64,000 nt of DNA from Icerya purchasi (lineage: Eukaryota; Arthropoda; Insecta; Hemiptera; Monophlebidae), in NCBI GenBank assembly GCA_039619475.1, contig CM077115.1:556100826-556164825 (forward strand), read 5' to 3'. Shown here piece by piece: positions 24,411 to 36,184 of the stretch. Both the position numbers and the translations under genes were made by a program. Below the pieces are notes generated by a model, which saw only the letters and a list, made by a program, of their open reading frames with translations, was not told where the DNA came from and did no database searches. How positions within the stretch are numbered: position 1 is the stretch's first letter; each line of letters opens with the position of its first letter.

Positions 24411-24595
24411 AATATATTAACGACAAGGTTACTTCGAATTACGCAACGTTTTGCTAGGACGCGGAAGTACGTATAATATTTCGTTTTTCTGTTACGTTTT
24501 AAAATAAATATAAATTGTTTTTCGTTTTTAAAGAACGACGTAGTTAAATGAACAACACCTCACTTTTTTATAATTATTATAAAAGAACTAAGGTA

Positions 24596-24865
24596 GTAGC
24601 AGCGCGGTATCCTTTAAGGTGCTTGACTACCAAAAATTAAAGGTGTCGAGACACTTGTTTCGTTGATCCAACCGGAGGAAATAGTTAGGGGTATCAGAGA
24701 ATTATCTAGGGAAAATTAAAGGCGGATCCCACATGAGAATAGCCCCATGGCCCTACACTATTCTCATCAGATGCATTAGGCTTCTTAGTACATTATGAAA
24801 AGCTTAACTTCACAATCCATGATATCTTATCTCAAGGTATGTGGAGGGGCTTGCTTTAATTTTAT
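24596..24865 (+). mobile_element. tRNA-derived SINE copy
   Basis: Same block order as 6621-6930: AGCGCGGTATCC head, TCAGAGAATTATCTAGGGAA, AAAGGCGGATCC, TTAGTACATTATGAA, CACAATCCATGATATC and GGGGCTTGCTTTAATTTT. The head is damaged (the A box reads TATCCTTTAAGG) and the B-box region is shortened, so promoter function is doubtful. Confidence 0.8.
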
Positions 24866-25025
24866 AGAAAAACTAGTGTACCTATGGATCTCTATGTCTG
24901 ATGTATCGAGTTTTATAAGTATATGGTATAAGATTCTAAAAAGGAGCTGTGTGTATACCTTAGAGTGATCCACAAGTAATGACAACATTTGCAACGATAT
25001 TTAAATTTGTACCAACAAGAAATAT

Positions 25026-25256
25026 GTAATTCGTAATTCATATTTCATAATTCATAATTCATAATTAATAATTTTTAATTCATAATTTATAATTTATAAT
25101 TCATAATTCATAATTTATAATTCATAATTAATAATTTTTAATTCATAATTTATAATTCATAATTAATAATTTTTAATTCATAATTTATAATTTATAATTC
25201 ATAATTCATAATTTATAATTCATAATTCATAATTTATAATTTTTAATTCATAATTA
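25026..25256. repeat. AT minisatellite, TAATTCATAATT units
   Basis: About 230 bp of 9-10-bp variants of ATAATTCATAATTTATAATT. It has higher-order repetition of an approximately 55-bp block, including TAATAATTTTTAATTCATAA repeated at least three times. Confidence 0.9.
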
Positions 25257-27090
25257 AAACGAAGAGCATCTTATGACGTCACCTTGAGGCTCTTGTGTTT
25301 TTTTTCTTCTAGATTTCATCGTACAAATTAAGGGTCAGTAATACCGTTTGCTGGCTGTGAGAAATTATTTTCTAACGAATTTTTAAGAATGATCGAAGTT
25401 TCTCGGTCTGTTTATAATTGGCAGCCTCGAAAACTGTTTCGTTCTAACTGCTACGCAGCAGTTCGGGTTGTACCCAGTTTGTTAGTTAGTTAATGGAAAA
25501 ATTATAAATAGCAAACATGTCGGGAGTACTAAATAAAAAATGATGGAAGCATCCGTTCAACCCCATCACCAGCTGGAAAATGGCGGGTAGACATCGTATT
25601 AGTAAAGATATTACGATATCTGAATATCCGAAGAAAACCGGAACTATCTAACTACGACTAGCAAAAAAGAGAAAACCAAAGAAATATTAGCAAAGATGAA
25701 AGCGTTACATGGAGCTGTACTGAACATCACTGAAATAAAAAAATGAAAAAAGCAATTTTGAAGACGAATCCCTTTGACGACAATATTTTTCTCAGACACA
25801 CACGCATTTACAACCTGATTTTTCGCACTGCTTTCAGAGCTTCGAAGGTTTATTTTAATTACTAATTTAACACGATATAGTGTAGATTATTTATTTTTAA
25901 GCGGCCGTTGAAATATATCCGAATATTGCAATCATGCAGTGTACATCTTTAGAAGTAAATATTGATTTTTAAAATGGTAAAAATGTACACATTTCTGGGG
26001 GGGGGGGAATAAGTAAATAAAAACATTTATTTGCAAAAAAGAAAAAGAAAAAACCGGTAAAGCGTTGGAGTCTTTGGTAAATCGAGCTAAAGCAGTCGCA
26101 TCAACATTCCGATATGTAGAAATATCACACCAACATCGAAGACGTATTTAGAAGCATCCTGTGAATAATGACCTTAAAGTATCATGGATCAATCAGCTGA
26201 AATTACGGAAATTTTATTATTTAGGAAAGTAATAAAGAATTTTTATTACGTGCCACATGCTTGATATTTACAGTATATTTCGTTTTTGTTGAACAGTTAT
26301 GTATGCTAGCGGTTATTCGACTGTTAAAAACCATGAAGCCAAAAAGAGTTAGCGAAAGTCAAACATTTTCAATAATAGCCCGATTTACTTCGATTCTAAT
26401 ATGTTTTCTAGGCTAGAGAGCTCTTACGTTGGAACTTTTATACGGAACGGGAAAAATATCCGTACGTGCACTATCGATTACTCGCTTGTTCTCCAATATT
26501 TCTTACGAGCGGTAATACCACGATCACTTTTAAAAAGAAATTATCCTCATATCTAAATTACGTGTTAATTTTGGGAACATTTTTAATGTCTCGATTATAC
26601 GCAAACACCGCGTGTCTTTGAATATGTTTTTCAGTCGCATACACCGGCTGTTCGTCGTAATCCTTTGATCTTATCCTGTCCAATTAAAGATGGGCGATAA
26701 TTCAAGGTTCCTTCAAGTAATAGTCGGACAAATGCTTTTTTTTCTTTTTCGTTTTTTGTTTCTAACTAAAAATGGGGGATTTAGGATGTTAATAGCAAAT
26801 ATTCATTATAAATGTTCGCGTAGGCGATTCATTCTATTTTTTTTTTTTTTTTTGAATTTTTTAAAACTAACAATGCGTAACGGTTTATACATGTTACATT
26901 TCAAATGCGTAATCCGTGCGGTGTTTTCGATTCTTTTATTGCGACAAGAGCTACAAATCTGCGTGAGTTATTTTAATAAGAACTTTCTGCTCGGTGAGCG
27001 AAATTATGTAACACACTTAAAGTGCGAGTCTCGGGTATGACTGATTTTGGCGCGAATTAGATTGATCGGCGCAGCTTTTGGAACTTATGC

Positions 27091-27123
<33 letters not shown>
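27091..27123. repeat. (TA)n microsatellite
   Basis: TA run with one TACA interruption. Confidence 0.95.
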
Positions 27124-27125
<2 letters not shown>

Positions 27126-27272
27126 CGAGGAGAAAAATCCGACCTGAATGTGGAATTTGCGGAAAATTCTGTTAGCATCTACTAGACACGTGTACTCCGT
27201 TAGTGCATTTAATATCAAAGGGGAAAATGCGCCAGCAGAAAGTATTAAAAATATTTACCACTTTTTTCGTAG

Positions 27273-27305
27273 TTTTTTTGTTTTTGTTTTTGTTTTTGTT
27301 TTTGT
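27273..27305. repeat. (TTTTTG)n microsatellite
   Basis: Five TTTTTG-type units. Confidence 0.9.
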
Positions 27306-27907
27306 CGTGTACCCGTAATTACGATTTTTATTTCTTTAGCGTTATTACAATAAAAATTCCTTATTTACAATAGGGGAACGTTGGCGAGAGCGGTGCAGAG
27401 AGGTGTGGTGAAGGCAGCGCCAAATGAATTTGTTTGAAGAGGCCATTAACATTGTGTTTACATAAGAGGCGTCTGAGCGGCATAGGGGGGGCGGAGCGGC
27501 GAAAGCTTATCATCACAAAGAAACAACGAAAACACGCTTATTTCAATGTGTATCAGTGATTATTCGCTTAAAAGTGCCTACTAAACACTGCCAGTCGTAT
27601 ATTGTTCGGGAAAATTTTCTAACCGCAGGTTAATGAACTGTTAATGGGCCGGCCTAGCCCATCGCGTCGCGAACGAAAACGATACCAGAAATAAAATTTT
27701 ACATTATTCGCCTTTTCATCATTTATCGGTCTCTCTATTTCGATATGATTTTCGGCGCGCAAAGTAGAAGAAATAACGCGACAAACAACGTTTAATTATC
27801 AAAAATTGCGCTAAATAGAAAAATAGAATATCCTCAACAATTACGAGAGCTTTATGATACCCCATATTGCTGTGCATTTTGTTGTGTCTTTTTACAAGTG
27901 CCCCGTT

Positions 27908-27909
<2 letters not shown>

Positions 27910-27942
<33 letters not shown>
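27910..27942. repeat. Poly(T) run, 33 bp
   Basis: Uninterrupted T run. It could be a minus-strand poly(A) tail but no element body was recognised to the right. Confidence 0.9.
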
Positions 27943-27943
<1 letters not shown>

Positions 27944-28737
27944 TGCGCTGTAGTCAATATTGTGTGACGGCGGTGCAGTTTAATTCCGTGATCATTAATG
28001 TATGCGTGCGAATTAGGCGTGTCGCCGAAGAATATACACCTAAACGACAAACCGGTGAAATCGAAATAATCCTTCTCTCTCTCTTTCGTGTTCAGCGCCT
28101 TGCGCCGAATTTTTATCTTCTTGGCGCCAAAAAAAGTAGCGTTAATGAAGTTTAGGTTATAAGCAGAATAACAAGAAAAAATGTCCGCTCTTAGAAAAGG
28201 AACACCGAAATGTTGGACAAATTGTGTACATGGCCGAAAACTTTAATATCTAACGAGGCCCCGCTATAAAATGCTCCTTTGGTTATTTCTTGTTGGCAAT
28301 CCTGTCCGTTTCTAGGTCCAGTTGGTAAGCTCCTCATTTAGTTAGTGACGTTTCTACGGCATGTTGAAATGCCAAGGGACGATTGTCAGGCAAAATTCCG
28401 TACCCTTTGAGATTGCTTCGTATATACTTTTGCGAACTACCGTTATCTCAGCGTCAACATGACATTAAAAATACAGGGAGTACTTTCACGTCGCGATTGT
28501 CGCTAACATTACTGTGCTTCTTTTATTTCCAGACCGGTTCACCGGCGGGTTCAACCATGTTTCGGGCAATGTCCATACTGCATTACCTCGTTACTGTGCA
28601 CATTAATAACACTCGGACTAACTCAAACTGATACTCTGAAGTACATTAACCGAAATCAGGTTCGTGGTACACGGACACCGTGTGTTAGACTGTGGGTTGT
28701 ATTAATATTTAAAAAAGATAAACGGCTATTCTCTAAA

Positions 28738-29315
28738 ATGGGTCGCCCTCTTTTGGGCGCGATCGTTTAGTCATGATCTTTCGGGCGTAGACTCTTTCGG
28801 ATGTGGATCGTTCGAGCGGTAGACGAGGGTTTTTATTCTTAATTTGTAATATCGTATATATATTAAATGTGTTTAAAAATTTTTGTGCCTTTATTTGTCT
28901 TTTTTGATATTTTTTTGAAACCTAGGTCAAGGAATTAAATATATAATTAAAATTATAGATGACAGAAAAAACTTCAGTAACCCCTGAATGAACTTGCTAG
29001 ATGCGAATGAAGAAGAAAGATAATATACCTATAACGAATATTATATATTAGAAGAAAATGACAATCCAGTTACTTTAAATGACGCAGAGTTAATGGTTTG
29101 TAATTTTCTAAATATCGCTGACTATGCATAAAAAAATGAAAAGAACCGATCTGACCGATTATTAATGTTAATCATTTTCATCCGTTTCGTATAGCTAATG
29201 CTAACAAAACTTTTAAATTCATATCGCAAAAGTCTGTTTATATTTCATACCGAAGGCGTTATTTCAAAAAAATTAAAAACATTTTTAAAAAATGATTTAA
29301 AATATTTGATTTGTG

Positions 29316-29358
<43 letters not shown>

Positions 29359-29625
29359 ATATAACATGCTATACAGGTAGAAAAACTAAATCGTTAAAGA
29401 AGAGCGGTATTTTTTGTGTGGAATTTCTGATAGCCGCGAATGGGTAATGTAGAAATAAATTTGGTAACTCGTGTTTCCCACTAACACAAATGATAACGTT
29501 TAACAAATAATTCCTAAAAATCCAGGTAGTCTGTAAAAAGGTCTGAGTTGAAAGAATCTGCGCCCGAAAGTTCATGCCCGAAAGATTCACGCCCGAAAGA
29601 CTGCACCCGAAAGAACTGACCCCTT
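28738..29625. mobile_element. Transposon-like element with inverted clusters of a 15-bp repeat
   Basis: The left end (28740-28830) contains spaced units of TCTTTCGGGCGTAGA in degenerate form. The right end (29558-29622) contains four units of CGCCCGAAAGATTCA, which is the reverse complement. The outermost bases also match in inverted form (GGGTCGCC on the left, GGGGTCAG on the right-end complement). The approximately 730-bp core has no intact ORF. Subterminal tandem repeats in inverted orientation are typical of DNA transposons that bind transposase at several sites. The superfamily is unknown and no target duplication was identified. Confidence 0.55.
29318..29362. repeat. (TA)n microsatellite inside the 28738 element
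   Basis: TA run with GTATG interruption. Confidence 0.95.
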
Positions 29626-29864
29626 CTAGAATGTGCTACTCATCTAATAATAATAAAAATTAACCGAATTACCCCCTTTTCTCGAGAAAAACCTGTAAAG
29701 CAATTCAATATAATTACCGCGATTATCGGGTGTGTGTGTGTGTCTCCGAAACATGTCGGTATCTAAATATATTTTTATAAATAATTAAATTTTCCAAGAA
29801 GTTCTTTACGTTACAACAGTAATATTTCAATATAGAAACTGTTTGTTAAATATAAATACCTAAA

Positions 29865-30147
29865 GCAGCAAGTCCCATACCCTTGATAGGATATCATGGA
29901 TTGTGAAGTTAAGGTTTACAATTTACTAAGCCTAACGGAACGAATGAGAGACGGGGGTCAGTTCCTTTCTTTCGGCCGCCTTTACTTTCTCCCAGATAAT
30001 TCTCTGGTATAACCAATATTCAATTTCAGATTAGGTATAAACCACTGGGACAGCGACGTGGATCCGGAACGAAACAAGTCTCTCGATAATCTATGACAAC
30101 TCTGGTTTGGAAGTCAAGTGCCTTAACCACTAGGCTACCGCGCTGCC
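29865..30147 (-). mobile_element. tRNA-derived SINE copy, minus strand
   Basis: The complement gives the GCAGCGCGGTAGCCTAGTGG head with an intact A box, then GGCACTTGACTTCC. The body has TATACCAGAGAATTATCTGG, AAAGGCGGCC, GGAACTGACCCC and AATCCATGATATCC, and the end reads GGGACTTGCTGC. This is the second most complete copy of the family. Confidence 0.85.
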
Positions 30148-30197
30148 AAAAATAAATATAGTTATTAAAAACAAGATACAAATATGACAAATGCATT

Positions 30198-30521
30198 TGA
30201 ATATATAATCCGTGAACACTAATCGCGAACCTTTTTTAAGGGGAAGCCCATCTTCAACTGGAAATGCAGAATTTTTTTAACGTAAAACCGAATATAAATG
30301 TTGCGAATAAATTATGATGATGTCAAGAATGTGTCACGAACGAACACAAAAGTAATGTTCTTTCACGGCGCATTCTCATGTTCGCGTTTTAAATTTCTTG
30401 TAATTTATTCGCAACATTTATTCTTTTCTATGTTCGTATTGTAAATTCTATTTTTCTAGCTGAAGAAGGGCTTCCCCTTAAAAAAACGATTCTGAGTAAT
30501 ATTCACGGATTATGCTATATC
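30198..30521. mobile_element. Inverted-repeat element of the GAAAACG family
   Basis: The left end (TATATAATCCGTGAACACTA, then TTAAGGGGAAGCCCATCTTC) is inverted at the right end (CTGAAGAAGGGCTTCCCCTT ... ATATTCACGGATTATGCTAT). Inner blocks AAATGTTGCGAATAAATTA and its inverse at about 30402-30420 extend the symmetry, so most of the 320-bp unit can fold back. There is no ORF. It shares the CTGAAGA-x-GGG hairpin motif with 44470, 45508 and 50439. Confidence 0.7.
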
Positions 30522-31187
30522 TTATTCCAAAGTGCTACACCTGTAAGGGAATTGTTTTGTGCGTTCCTACAACACTGAGCGCAGAGAAAGACATACAGAT
30601 TGTGGTTTACAGAGACTGTGGGGTACGGCTCAGAGAAGTAAATAGTTTTTGGTCAAGGAGATTCTGAATTTCATTACCTTTTCACGCAAGTGTACGTCAT
30701 TGTAAATGGCTTAAAAAAAAAAACAACAAACTAATCCAGTGACGCGCAAAATTAAAATCTCGTCCGCACAAAATTAGTTTAAATGATCGGATCTTTGATT
30801 GTTAGCTTTTCCTCTGTCCTTGTTAGATGCAGCGAAGTTATTTTCGAATTTAAACTACTATTTTGAGCGCTTTGCCCAGACTACTACTATTGAACTGATA
30901 TATTTGCCTTACGTTTAGCGTCTTCTGAAAATTTAACAAACACCATTGAAGTGGAAATGTTTATTTGTTTATTTTTCATTTCTTTTCAGCTGAATATTTT
31001 AAAGGGATCTTAAATCAACTGCTAAAAATCCACCTTCTCTTCGTCAACGCAATATAGTCGAACTATGCGAAACATCTGTAATCGATGATATTACTAAAGT
31101 TTTTATAGGATTATTTAAATTTAACTGAAACATTAAATATAACCCGAAATTCTGAAGTGTACGTAGCGAACAAAAAATTTATAACTC
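30522..31187. other. Unassigned stretch
   Basis: Nothing was recognised apart from a short poly(A) run near 30713. Confidence 0.45.
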
Positions 31188-31444
31188 GGCCATTTTGGCC
31201 TCGCAAGGGGCTGCGCCCCTTGACCATTCTCGTTTTCATTTCTGTCTCTTTCTCTTCTATACTTTGTATAAAATTATCAAAATTTACAAGGTAATTCTTA
31301 CTGGCATCAGTACAAAAAAAGGTAACAGTCACAAAAATCCTGTCCTAACATTTAACTTTCATTATATAAAATTAAGACATTATTTCTAGTGGTAGATAGC
31401 CTAAGAATTACGTTGTAATTAAATATATATATATATATATATAT
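31188..31444 (+). mobile_element. AATTACGTTG-family repeat, copy 5, with (TA)n tail
   Basis: It begins with two adjacent hairpins, GGCCATTTTGGCC (31188-31200) and AAGGGGCTGCGCCCCTT (31205-31221). It then follows the shared body and ends AGAATTACGTTGTAATT followed by (TA)n at 31421-31444. Read on the minus strand, 31332-31111 is open for 73 codons, and part of it (NFDNFIQSIEEKETEMK) is also open in copy 1. I cannot say whether this ever coded for protein. Confidence 0.7.
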
Positions 31445-31455
31445 AAAGTCGGTAA

Positions 31456-31560
31456 AAATTAAAATATAACAAACTTACATAAAATTGGGCCATTTTTTTT
31501 GGGCATTGCTTCTCACGGTGCTGATCTAAGAATTACGTTGTAATTAATATATACATATAA
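31456..31560 (+). mobile_element. AATTACGTTG-family repeat, copy 6, severely truncated
   Basis: About 90 bp of the shared end (AACTTACATAAAATTGGGCC to AATTACGTTGTAATT) followed by a TA-rich tail. It sits directly downstream of the TA tail of copy 5. Confidence 0.65.
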
Positions 31561-32625
31561 ATTAATGTTTGCTTGTCCGGTATGCATTCCTGTACCGCTG
31601 GATGGATCATACTGAAATTTTCAGGACATATTCGTTTTGCCTTAACAAAAGTTTTAAGATATGGCTGAGTTTTCTACCCTCACTCTTTCAAGAAATATAA
31701 GGTTTTAAATAGTTAAACAATGAATTATGACGCGACTAGTGGTACTAGAACGCGCACGGCACAAACAAACATTCATTTTTACATTATTATGGTGAATATT
31801 TTAAATAAAATGATTACCATGGTAAATAATAAACTCTAGATGACATTTTATTAATTTCTAGAATAAGTAAATACACTGTGTTCCGTTACTTCACTTTTTG
31901 CTTACGGAAACATCAAACCTTCATTACGTGATCTAAGCATACAAGTCGCTTTCTTAGTCTAGTTGCTGTACTCACTGCGGAGATGTAAAAAAAGGGTTGG
32001 TGTTCTCTATTATTTTTTACAGAAAATGCAACAGAATTTTTAATATTTGCTACTGGGAATGCTATGTATACTCAAATTTGAAATCTTTAGTCAACTAATG
32101 TAGTTTGTTGTTGTGGTAATAAATTAACCTTAATAAAATGTTCGAGAAGGTTAAAAGATATGATTGAAGAAGATGCCCTTTTAAATGCGTAATTATGGGC
32201 GATCACCGCGAGAACAACTAAGCCCCCTCAAAATAATAACTATGTGTGTTCTCTAGTTGAACGAAACTTTTTGTTAGATCACAGCAGACAGGTTATAGAA
32301 AGGTCGATAATCTTCAGCTAACATGAAGACTATTTTTTGTTGGACGATGGTAAACATTTCCTGTACTGAAAATATTATTTACTTTCAGATGTTAAACCCT
32401 TGCTGACTATTGCGGTTTGTTGTTGTAGAATGCTATGTGATCAAAATAGTGAATAAGGAATAAAACAACAGACAATTACAATAATGAAAACTATAGGATC
32501 TCAGAAATGTCGATAGATGAATATTTTGTAAAGGATGTACAAATTTAAAAAAGTAGGATAAACTAAACTAAAGATTTAAAAAAATGTGCACTATACCATA
32601 CAAATACATATATATATATATATAT
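31561..32625. other. Unassigned AT-rich stretch
   Basis: No gene or repeat was recognised. A (TA)n run (about 32607-32625) abuts the following fold-back. Confidence 0.45.
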
Positions 32626-33729
32626 CAGTGGCGGATCCACGGGGGGGAGGGGAATAGGGGACATCCTCCCCAAAAGAACCAAAGCCTCTATGAAAAAATT
32701 TGTTATAACAGAGAAACTTAATTCATGCTATAAAAAATTTGTATGAATTTTACACCTATGGATTTTAATGATTAATATCTAATACTATTTTCTAGTAAAA
32801 CTATTATTAATGTTCCTTTTTTATTCTATTTTAAACACAACTGTCGTCGATCTTTTTTTATTTTTAATTTTTATTTTGCAATGTAAATGAAAATAGTTCA
32901 ATGAGAAATATATATATTTTTTTTCACTTGTTCGTGTATAACGAATTTGGATCGGATTACTAACAAAAATAAAAAAGAATTAAAGTCTAATAAGAAATAC
33001 TATCTTTCTTACTATTTCTAAACTACCATATTTAAGGTATAATTTTATAATTTCGTTTTATTTTTCACCCCTAAATATAAGACAAAATTTTAATTAAATT
33101 TTAATAATTATGTATTTTTAAAACATTTTAAAATTTCTGTAAAGGTCGCTATTTGATTTTCTTTATGAAAAAAGGGGTATTTCTCAAATCTACTGCTTAC
33201 CGTAGAAAATTAGCGACCTTTACAGAAATTTAAAAATGTTTTAAAAATACATAATTATTAAAATTTAATTTAAATTTTGTCTTATATTTAGGGGTGAAAA
33301 ATAAAACGAAATTATAAAATTATACCTTAAATATGGTAGTTTAGAAATAGTAAGAAAGATAGTATTTCTTATTAGACACTTTACTTCTTTTTTGTTTTTG
33401 TTAGTAATCCGATCCGAATTCTCTTTGTTCTTGAGCAAGTTTAGATATATACATTTCTCATTGAACTATTTTCATTTACATTACAAAATAAAAATTAAAA
33501 ATAAAAATAAGAACGACAAAAGATCGATGATAGTTGCGTTTAAAATAAAATAAAAACTTAACATCAATAGTTTTACTAGAAAACAGTTAGTTATAATTAA
33601 ACCCATAGGTAACATTTATACAAATCTTTTATAGTATAAATAAAGTCTCTCTGTTATAACAAATTTTTTCATAGATGCTTTGGTTTTTTGGAGGGAAATG
33701 TCCCCTATCCCCCCGTGGATCTGCCATTG
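32626..33729. mobile_element. Fold-back element, two inverted arms of about 520 bp
   Basis: The left arm (32626-33150) starts CAGTGGCGGATCCACGGGGG. The right arm (33211-33729) is its inverse and ends CCCGTGGATCTGCCATTG. The 60-bp spacer (33151-33210) continues the left-arm homology to the single copy at 10633-11190, so the structure looks like two copies joined tail to tail. The arms differ by scattered substitutions and small indels. TA-rich DNA flanks both sides, so a target duplication cannot be resolved. There is no ORF. Confidence 0.8.
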
Positions 33730-36146
33730 ATATATAATACACATATTTAGATTAGTAGAAAAAAAGAACAAAAAAACTTTTGGGGAGAGAAAAAAAAACA
33801 GCTATTAGTAAATTCGGTAGACTACGTAAAGGTAGAAAATAGAGGAAAAAGAATTTATTAAATTAAAAGAATGGTGAGATAGTACATTTTAAAATATTAA
33901 GAATATTACGCTTAAGTTTAGAATTACAGTTTATTATTTGCTTGCAATCGTGGTTGCTAATATGTAATTCGACGATCGTATTATACCTTACCGAATTTCT
34001 GATTTCAGGTAAGTTTATCGTTTCTCATGCATAGTCAATGCACTATTGTGTATTCACGTTAAGAATGCAATCGGTTCATGACAATGTGCACTGCTAACGG
34101 AGAACCAGATTGGATAACGACTTGTAAATGACTAGTTTGTTATTTACGCTTTAGCAAACTTCCGATTAAGTAGTTAATATGACGCAGAGATTGCTCCATT
34201 TTAAAGAGATAAATTTAGTGTGCTTAGAGAAAGTTAAAAAAGTAAGTTTACTATAGGTCTAGGTATTCGATATGACTGGATCAGGAAGATCTGAGGTTGG
34301 TAGAGCATCTTCGTATAAAAAATATTATTCGCATTTTACGAAAATTTGGATTGGTTTGCCATCTATTAGACTGTGCTCAAGAATATGTATCGGAGCAATC
34401 TGTAATTACTTATGGTATCCGATTTATACAAGTTGCAATCGGCAGTTTTAAAGCAAGAAACTCCTCTGCTTCTGATATTGGCTGGAAATCACTAAAATCT
34501 TAGCCGAGTTGGTCTGGAAAAAAGGCAAATGTAGAAAATTTGTTTTCCTTTTTTCTTTATAATATGAACTTTACAGAATTAACTATAGGCTAACTGTTGT
34601 AATTATTTTAGGACAACACTGTTTATAAATTAATTAATTTCCGTTCCGAATTATTATTTGCATTCGTTTTAGTATTCCTCAATTTTATTAATAGTCGCCA
34701 TCTCATTTTTTTTTCCACTTTAATTTCATATTGCTTAATTTTTTGGCATGGCGTACAGATTAGAACACTCTGAATTTTGACAACCGATAGAGGCAGAAAA
34801 ACGTTCTCATTGTTTTAACGTCGTCAAGGTTACGGAAAGAGATAAAATTTAAAACCGCGTTTGCTTCGGGAACAACTGTTGCAAAATTATTACTTTTCCG
34901 TCGACTTTGAAATAAAACCAAAAAGTGTACATGTAGTATATTGAGCTATACTGGGGGGGAAAAAAACAAACGAAACAAAAAACAAAACAAAAAAAAAAAT
35001 GGTTATAATAAATATCGTAAAAAATCCTGAAAGAAAAAAAAATAAGGTCCCTAAAAATTATTTATAAAATGGGGGAATAAGAAATAAAACAACGAATTAT
35101 ATTAAATGATAGGAAAAACCAAAGAAAACTCAATTATTTTGATCTTCTTCTTCTTTTTCTTCTTCGTGCCAGGAAAAAGTTCTTTATGCGTTACACGGTG
35201 TTTGCCCAGTATTCTGCAAACACGACCAAGATTCTTTTGATGAAAATTGAAAAATTAATTTTACTTGTACAGGCAGAGAAATGGATAAAAAAAGAATTAT
35301 CCTTTCGTCTTACCAAGAAATGTCCAAAATACTAATTTTAATCGTACATACGCCCCCTCACCCGCCCCCAGTTAATTTATTAACTATTAAGTAAAAATAA
35401 AACTTTTTGGTAAAAAAAAAAAAATTAAATTGATAATAATGAAAAACGTTATTTACAGATTTCATATGCTACACTTCGCGCGTGAACAATGGCGCCTATT
35501 TAATTCATTTCAACAATTATGTATTTCTGGAGTGTATTCGATAATTTTAGTTCCCCTTATCCTTATCTCTTTTTAAAATAAGATATTTCCTAAATAGCAA
35601 AACAAGTGTAATAACTAAAACTGTGTGTGTGTGTGTATACTTATCAGAAACGTTTTCAGGCAAATTTGCTATTTGTAGAATGTATTATTAAAAAAAAAAG
35701 AAGTATTTCTAGAAGCAGGTATGAATAGAAATATTACTTTTAACCGTTTTCCCTTTTTCAGAACTCACGCCATCAAAAACAACGCGCTAAAAACAAAATA
35801 AATTGAAATAAAATGAAAAAAAAAAAAAGAAAAAAAAAAGATCGTTGAAGCATTTTATTACGACAGCAATTTTAGCCTTTTAGCGTAGATGCTTTGAACA
35901 GATTGAGCAAAGAAGCGTGTGCGACGTGGTCGGCGCGTCCACCATTTTGGAAAAAATATGTTGGCAAAAATGTTAGCGTAGCAGCATAAAGATCGGTATG
36001 TGCGGTTGAACAACAGCGTTCAAGGTTGAAGTAATGAAAAACGAAATTAACGAAGAGAGAAAAAACTAGTCAACGTTCTCGGGGACCTGCTTCGCTGTTC
36101 CGGTTGCGCGCGAAAAACGAGCGGTAAATATTTTCGCGGTAAAAAG
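33730..36146. other. Unassigned AT-rich stretch
   Basis: No gene was recognised. The frame at 34297-34503 (+) is 68 codons with no known domain. A partial GAAAACG-family motif lies at about 35638-35668 (GAAACGTTTTCAGGCAAATT). A-rich runs lie at about 34960-35045 and 35812-35840. Confidence 0.4.
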
Positions 36147-36184
36147 TTGGCGGGAACACGAAGTCGGCGATTTTGGCGGGAAAC
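36147..36184 (+). promoter_or_regulatory. Two tandem E2F-like sites
   Basis: TTGGCGGGAA (36147-36156) and TTTTGGCGGGAAAC (36171-36184) both match the TTTSGCGGGAA-type E2F/DP consensus, 24 bp apart in the same orientation. The surrounding 200 bp is richer in GC than the neighbourhood. Function and target gene are unknown, and no gene is recognised nearby. Confidence 0.35.

Larger units (their letters stand above)
25257..28737. other. Unassigned stretch, 3.5 kb
   Basis: No gene was recognised. It holds a (TA)n tract (27091-27123), a (TTTTTG)n tract (27273-27305), a 33-bp poly(T) run (27910-27942) and a GC-richer patch at 27370-27560 with a forkhead-like TGTTTAC at 27455-27461. Open frames at 26690-27040 and 27898-28155 run through poly(T) and carry no known domain. 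Confidence 0.4.

Noticed and set aside
25026..25256. CRISPR-like array
   Set aside because: Repeats are short, contiguous and without unique spacers. It is an AT minisatellite in eukaryotic DNA.
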